A stretch of 7,264 bases of DNA, taken from Candidatus Stahliibacteriota bacterium. GTDB taxonomy: Bacteria > Hydrothermota > Tepidihabitantia > SM23-42. Made by a program: the position numbers and the translations under genes. Positions within the stretch are counted from its first letter, which is position 1. Each line of letters starts with the position of its first letter. The stretch lies in NCBI GenBank assembly GCA_030613445.1, contig JAUWLY010000141.1, positions 1 to 7,264 on the forward strand, given 5' to 3'. Positions 6,935-7,264 of this stretch are shown one piece after another. The notes beneath the pieces are model-generated. The model saw only the letters and a list, made by a program, of their open reading frames with translations, searched no databases and was not told where the DNA came from.

Positions 6935-7264
6935 TTGAGTCCCAGGGCATCTCGCAGGTTGCCTTCAATTCTTTTCATATCCGGCAGCGGCATTATTCCA
7001 AGCTTCTTTGCTATCATGCCCTGCTTTATCGTCCTTATGATTCCTGTTGCAGCGGAGGGGAAAAGCAGCCCGGCCTCCTGCCAATCGCTGATAAGGTGGT
7101 AGCCCATCAAAATTCGGCCAGTCCTGCCGGTGATTGCTGCGATTATAGCTTCTTGACGGCTTTGATGATAAGCATCTGAGCTTACTATGACTGCTGGACG
7201 CCGCCTCTCTCCAGTTTCATCGGAGAAGATAAACCCGACAAGGACCACATCTCCGCGTTTATAC
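6931..7264 (-). CDS. mazF: MazF/PemK-family toxin (endoribonuclease), 5' end beyond the window
   Basis: Toxin of a type II toxin-antitoxin pair; family members cut RNA at short sequence sites and stop growth when the labile antitoxin is lost. 110 residues are visible, ending at TAG 6933-6931. The frame runs off the right edge and begins YKRGDVVLVGF, the normal MazF N-terminus, so probably only two to four residues and the start codon are missing. A GTG at 7248 would cut into the conserved KRGDVVLV strand and is unlikely to be the true start. The catalytic pair appears intact: R22 in RRRPAVIVSS and T45 in AAITG are 23 residues apart, matching R25 and T48 of Bacillus subtilis MazF as I recall them. 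The ending KRIEGNLRDALGL is also typical of the family. The antitoxin usually precedes the toxin and would lie just beyond the right edge. The 266-bp gap to the helicase suggests a separate module rather than part of the helicase operon. Confidence 0.92.
   Translation of the reverse strand, partial: YKRGDVVLVGFIFSDETGERRRPAVIVSSDAYHQSRQEAIIAAITGRTGRILMGYHLISDWQEAGLLFPSAATGIIRTIKQGMIAKKLGIMPLPDMKRIEGNLRDALGLN

Noticed and set aside
6763..7179. Plus-strand open frame of 138 codons
   Set aside because: It lies antisense to the clear MazF gene and the intergenic repeats, has no family-like motif, and reads as the shadow of the minus-strand gene.
7246..7248. GTG 7248 as the start of the MazF gene
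   Set aside because: The frame is open to the window edge and the codons before it encode YKRGD, part of the conserved MazF N-terminus, so the real start is outside the window.

Overview
This window holds three genes, all read on the minus strand. From right to left in transcription order they are the 3' part of a MazF/PemK-family toxin (6931-7264), a complete 1108-residue protein that fuses a phospholipase D (PLD)-type nuclease domain to an SNF2-type helicase (3338-6664), and a very long Eco57I/PglX-like adenine DNA methyltransferase (1-3345) whose 3' end lies beyond the left edge. The methyltransferase starts at a GTG inside the last codons of the helicase gene, an 8-bp overlap that points to one translationally coupled operon. 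The frame stays open for 1115 codons to the window edge without a stop.

Taken together this looks like a defence island: a probable ATP-dependent restriction-modification (or DISARM/BREX-related) pair next to a toxin of a type II toxin-antitoxin module. My reading (inference) is that the methyltransferase marks host DNA through its C-terminal TaqI-type recognition domain, while the SNF2 motor moves on DNA and the fused PLD domain cuts unmarked DNA. No clear nuclease motif was seen in the visible part of the methyltransferase, so the cutting activity most plausibly sits in the helicase protein. Hallmark genes of complete BREX (pglZ, brxC) or DISARM (drmA, drmB) are not in the window, so the system cannot be named from here.

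The only substantial non-coding stretch is the 266-bp gap 6665-6930 between the toxin and the helicase. It carries the helicase ribosome binding site, a 51-codon open frame without a convincing start (possible gene remnant), an imperfect palindrome that resembles the GGGGACACCATAC-type palindromes I associate with REP/IS200-like transposases, and an 18-bp repeat present once intact and once split by 20 bases. This gap looks like a recombination or mobile-element scar and a likely junction between island modules.

The host is bacterial or possibly archaeal. A GAGG ribosome binding site, tightly packed same-strand genes and mid-range base composition fit an environmental prokaryote, but nothing here fixes the phylum. 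No rRNA, tRNA, CRISPR array or complete insertion sequence was seen.
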